DNA of 64,000 nt. Source: Pseudomonas uvaldensis. Lineage in GTDB: Bacteria > Pseudomonadota > Gammaproteobacteria > Pseudomonadales > Pseudomonadaceae. Each line of letters opens with the position of its first letter. The first letter of the stretch is position 1. Positions 61,901 to 64,000 of the stretch are shown in pieces. The stretch covers positions 186,001 to 250,000 of the forward strand of contig NZ_JAIWKS010000001.1 of assembly GCF_021271205.1 (NCBI RefSeq), in the 5' to 3' direction. A program made the translations under genes and the position numbers. The notes beneath the pieces were generated by a model that ran no database searches, had not been told where the DNA came from, and was given only the letters and a program-made list of their open reading frames with translations.

Positions 61901-63325
61901 CACCTGCACCAGATCAACCTCGACGGCCAGGTCATCAGCGACTTCGAGCGCGACCGCCTGCACCGCGAAGTGCTACGCACCCAGGGGCAGATCAGCACCC
62001 GCAGCGAATACGACCGCAGCGGCCGCCTGCGCGCGCGGCAACGCCGCCACAGCAGCCAGCCCACGTTGTCGCCGGCGGCGGTGCAAAAGCACTTCGAGTA
62101 CGACCCCGCCGATCACCTGATTGGCAAACACGACCAGCAACCCGCCGCGCAACACCACCAGTTGCTGCACTACGACGCCACCGGCCGCATCATCGCCAGC
62201 CAGGACAGCCTGCACGGCCAGCGCGAAACCTTCGCCTACGACGCCGCCGCCAATTTACTGGACGGCCCGCAGGCAGGCGCCGGGCTGGTGGTGCATAACA
62301 AACTGCTGACCTACCAGGACAAGCGCTACCGTTACGACGCCTTCGGCCGCATGATCGAAAAACGCAGCGCCGCCCGCGGCCTGCAACGCTTTGCCTACGA
62401 CGCCGAAAGCCGCCTGATCGAGGTGCGCGATGAAAACGGTAGCGTCGTCAACATGATCTACGACCCGTTGGGCCGACGCATCGCCAAGACCGAACACGAC
62501 ACCAGCGGCTACCCGCTGGGAGAAACCCGCTTCACCTGGGACGGTCTGCGCCTGTTGCAGGAACACCGCCACCAACAGACCAGCCTCTACATCTACGAAA
62601 ACGACGGCTACGACCTTCTGGCCCGCGTCGACGGCAGCGGCGCGCTGCAAAAAGTGCGCTACTACCACAACGACCTCAACGGCCTGCCCGAACAACTCAC
62701 CGAAACCGACGGGCACAGCGTCTGGCGGGCGACGTACCGGGTGTGGGGCAATACGCTGCAAGAAGTGCGCGAGCCATATTACATCGAAGAGCAGAACCTA
62801 AGGTTCCAGGGGCAGTACCTGGATCGAGAGACGGGGCTGCATTTCAATACGTTCAGGTTTTATGATCCGGATGTGGGGCGGTTTACGACGCCGGATCCGA
62901 TTGGGTTGGCGGGAGGACTGAATACCTACGCTTACTCGCCCAATCCATTTATGTGGTCCGACCCATTGGGGCTGGCAGCCTGTTCGAAGAAAGTGGATGC
63001 CTTGCGCAACGGGCCGCAAAAAACAGTCGTAACGGTAAAAACCAAAAAAGAAGCCAATGAGTTGTTGGCCGAGGCGTTCCCCAAGGCTCAGAAAGTCAGG
63101 GGCATTGGATCGCAGGACGCTCAAGGCATCAGAAAGAAAAATAAAATGGATCAATTTAAAAAGCGGGATGGAAAAGTCCGATACAGAAAGGATTACCCTA
63201 TCAACAAGGAAACAGGACGAGTTTATGGTCACGACGACCCGAAAGGTACAGGTCACGGAGAACTACCACACGTCAACATCAAGCGGGCCGACGGAACAAT
63301 GGTTCGTATCGACATCACAGGCTAA
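58970..63325 (+). CDS. Rhs polymorphic toxin with prePAAR and PAAR domains (T6SS effector)
   Basis: A 1451-residue effector. A perfect prePAAR motif AARLGDALDH is at residues 7-16, hydrophobic regions at about 24-78 and 240-290, and a PAAR domain (ITCLKHPPMPPQF...GDRSTCDGKVVSSG) at 172-238. The DUF6531/YD-repeat shell runs from about 298 to the conserved end DPIGLAGGLNTYAYSPNPF...WSDPLGLA near 1308-1335. The last 115 residues are an AT-rich, strain-variable toxin tip. By family knowledge it caps the VgrG spike and needs an Eag chaperone, but none is adjacent. A separate immunity gene follows. Confidence 0.9.
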   Translation: MSDALWAARLGDALDHTSMMADILGGVLEVAANIAITALATAAVVAATGITVATGGLGCFLLGAVVGAVVGIAMSKTGADKGLSNICEGIGNALFPPTVQANILTGSTDTLTNNIPAARAAGAIESHVAPAGTELETPEAEPSYLDMAESFFSQMWRPTVATPAPGAVPKPLDMITCLKHPPMPPQFLAEGSDKVTINGQPAVRSGDRSTCDGKVVSSGLISSNVTIGGGSVVVREIRSGKTPGVGLAVTALLMLKGGKGKFFSKLPCMLAGAAASMAVSSAMGAAANAAMGSSNPVHAATGAKVLGGDQELDFVLPGILPIDWQRFYNSRDERGDGLFGVGWSVSYEVQVEIRPHPEGGETLVYTDEQGRPIDMGSIPLGGAVFSAGEGLAVRRHVNGQLLIESDDGLYRLFEPTPGQASLLRLSQLGDRNDNRIHLDYDEAGRLVRLRDTFDLVQVELIREHERVVRLERLYPDQQREVLVSYAYDAANNLAEVRDTTGQVQRRFNYDAGRRMVEHQLPTGLRCFYEWASIENQEWRVTRHWTDEGDAYQFDYDLIAGTTRITDSLQRTSTRHWNAQHQIIRSTDNLGQTWLFEWNDERQLLGATDPQGGGYTFNYDEAGNLISETDPLGRSDSTQWLEHWALPLVDTDAAGQSWQYRYDPRGNCIAETNPLGHVTRYRYDSHGQVVEIIDATGKSKKLRWNPFGQLVEHIDCSGYPTRFNYDSRGYLQTITDALGERIQFSYDAQGRLLGSQLPDGRSEHYQRDAAGQLTGYTDPAGHTTRYQHNRRGQVRQRTDALGRQVQFAYDGFGRLQALVNENGESYRFAWDAGDRLVEQRDLDGSAKRYSYDVLDNVSAVTAIPAAYGNGLAVVPEPPPQPIVHRLERDAAGRLIAKITDDGRTDYSYDPLDQLTAVTFTDRQGNVQSLSFVYDALGQLLEEHGAAGRLQHHYDELGNLIQTQLPDGRWVNRLYYGSGHLHQINLDGQVISDFERDRLHREVLRTQGQISTRSEYDRSGRLRARQRRHSSQPTLSPAAVQKHFEYDPADHLIGKHDQQPAAQHHQLLHYDATGRIIASQDSLHGQRETFAYDAAANLLDGPQAGAGLVVHNKLLTYQDKRYRYDAFGRMIEKRSAARGLQRFAYDAESRLIEVRDENGSVVNMIYDPLGRRIAKTEHDTSGYPLGETRFTWDGLRLLQEHRHQQTSLYIYENDGYDLLARVDGSGALQKVRYYHNDLNGLPEQLTETDGHSVWRATYRVWGNTLQEVREPYYIEEQNLRFQGQYLDRETGLHFNTFRFYDPDVGRFTTPDPIGLAGGLNTYAYSPNPFMWSDPLGLAACSKKVDALRNGPQKTVVTVKTKKEANELLAEAFPKAQKVRGIGSQDAQGIRKKNKMDQFKKRDGKVRYRKDYPINKETGRVYGHDDPKGTGHGELPHVNIKRADGTMVRIDITG

Positions 63326-63328
63326 AAC

Positions 63329-63616
63329 ATGAAAAAACTTACAGATGCACTTAACGAAGGAAAAAGACGTGGTTACGAAGAAACACGCTTGATTAACGGC
63401 GTTCCACATCTCATCCAGTACGCCATAAAAAAACAAGAAAATTTCTACTACACCTATTACTTCTCGATCGAAGAGTCTCGCATGGATTTACTTGAAGATG
63501 ACGAAAACGAAGAAATCAAGAAGTTTCCCGACCTGGATACCGCTCTCAACCATTTACTTACAAAAGGTGCCGAAATAGAAAAACTCTCGACCATAAAAAA
63601 AACCTTGCCTTTTTAA
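63329..63616 (+). CDS. Probable immunity protein for the Rhs tip toxin
   Basis: A 95-residue acidic, AT-rich gene 3 bases after rhs (MKKLTDALNEGKRRGYEETR...). It has no signal peptide or membrane helix, so it should act in the cytoplasm, and the toxin target is therefore probably cytoplasmic. The immunity role is inferred from position, spacing and shared low GC. I recognise no immunity family. Confidence 0.7.
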   Translation: MKKLTDALNEGKRRGYEETRLINGVPHLIQYAIKKQENFYYTYYFSIEESRMDLLEDDENEEIKKFPDLDTALNHLLTKGAEIEKLSTIKKTLPF

Positions 63617-64000
63617 TTATAAAAACCGAGCCAGGCATTGAGCTCTTGTCGCTCAACGAGCAGAGCCAGCAATTCCAAGGTAGTACCGAGGCTGGTAATG
63701 CCGCCGCATTTCAGCACGTTCAGATTCCAGAATCCGGGACGTAGCGAGTTCGAGACTTGGAGACCCATCTATCTTCAGACTATTACGTAGCTCATAAACT
63801 CCAAGGCGCCCTGAAGGGCTCGCGGAATGAGTCAGCAGACCGTTTCGTTTTTCCTCCAGCGCCATGAAATGTCTATAGTCAATTGATCTGGATCATGACT
63901 TGTTACATCTGCTACACCATTCAGTCCTCGCGCCCAACGCGACCAAAGGTCGCACCCTTGGGCTAGAGCGACAGGCGTATCATTGCGCCACTGCAACACC
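63617..64000. other. Right-edge intergenic region
   Basis: No convincing gene. A 70-codon minus-strand frame at 63653-63865 has no recognisable relatives. An ANR-like box lies at 63883-63896, and a hairpin (GCGACC AAA GGTCGC) is seen near 63948-63962. The promoter of a gene beyond the window may be here. Confidence 0.5.
63883..63896 (+). promoter_or_regulatory. ANR/FNR-type box
   Basis: TTGATCTGGATCAT matches TTGAT-N4-ATCAA in 9 of 10 defined positions. A plus-strand start site near 63931 would fit class II activation. ccoG follows ccoNOQP in other pseudomonads, so this may be its promoter. Confidence 0.65.

Noticed and set aside
60140..61963. A 607-codon minus-strand frame inside rhs
   Set aside because: It is an antisense shadow of the YD repeats; its low-complexity Val/Ala/Gln pattern follows the repeat periodicity.
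60240..62900. Repetitive DNA within rhs as a possible CRISPR or tandem array
   Set aside because: The repetition is at protein level (YD repeats of about 20 residues), in frame and degenerate; no conserved DNA repeats with unique spacers exist anywhere in the window.
63653..63865. A 70-codon minus-strand frame near the right edge
   Set aside because: No ribosome site of note, no family resemblance, and it sits in what looks like intergenic debris after the immunity gene. It could be a remnant, but I cannot support it.

Overview
The window looks like a chromosomal stretch of a Pseudomonas from the fluorescens group. This rests on GC-rich coding sequence, on gene order matching the Pseudomonas core genome (lolCDE, PilZ, GDPD, sthA; gap/mfd/csiV; nagZ/psrA/lexA/sulA/topA/fadAB; tusA/rlmM/acnA/aer/cco) and on many REP palindromes of the 'GTGGGAGC...GCTCGCGA' type. 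Identifications come from reading the protein sequences; no database was searched.

Layout. 1-3.8 kb: the end of a DUF4404-type gene, queF, and a copper module (periplasmic cupredoxin facing a CopR/CopS two-component system, with a CusR/CopR-like palindrome between them). 3.8-10 kb: lipoprotein release (lolC-lolD-lolE), a PilZ protein, a glycerophosphodiesterase and sthA. 10.1-10.4 kb: a 264-bp element with terminal inverted repeats and two large internal hairpins. 10.4-21.3 kb: an apbE lipoprotein gene without nqr neighbours, an MHS-type carboxylate transporter, long-form GAPDH, mfd, csiV and a SWIM/SNF2 helicase. 21.4-32.4 kb: nagZ, psrA, lexA-sulA, two small conserved genes, topA, a DUF1653 gene and fadBA, with readable PsrA and LexA operators. 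32.5-47.4 kb: a candidate sRNA, a membrane-anchored hypothetical, a Usp protein, an Uup-type ABC-F ATPase, Slt, an MsbA-like ABC exporter, a PA1571-type small protein, pdxB, a MATE pump, tusA, rlmM and acnA. 47.6-58.1 kb: a CPBP protease followed directly by a 142-bp palindromic element, an Aer-type receptor, an alpha/beta hydrolase and two tandem cbb3 oxidase operons (ccoNOQP-1 and -2).

58.1-63.6 kb is the accessory part. It carries a Phd/YefM-FitB type toxin-antitoxin pair and a 1451-residue Rhs protein with a perfect prePAAR motif, two hydrophobic regions, a PAAR domain, a YD-repeat shell and a short AT-rich C-terminal tip followed 3 bases later by a presumed immunity gene. This is the architecture of a type VI secretion Rhs effector. 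No Eag chaperone gene is adjacent. An FNR/ANR-like box at 63883-63896, near the right edge, suggests that the oxidase assembly genes (ccoGHIS) resume beyond the window and that the toxin cargo sits inside the cco cluster.

How the genes connect. PsrA (fatty-acid sensing) has operators at its own promoter and upstream of fadB. LexA has two SOS boxes before lexA-sulA. The cbb3 oxidases, the aerotaxis receptor and aconitase form an aerobic/microaerobic respiration neighbourhood. Most of the rest is housekeeping in ordinary order. No rRNA, tRNA, CRISPR array or complete insertion sequence was seen.
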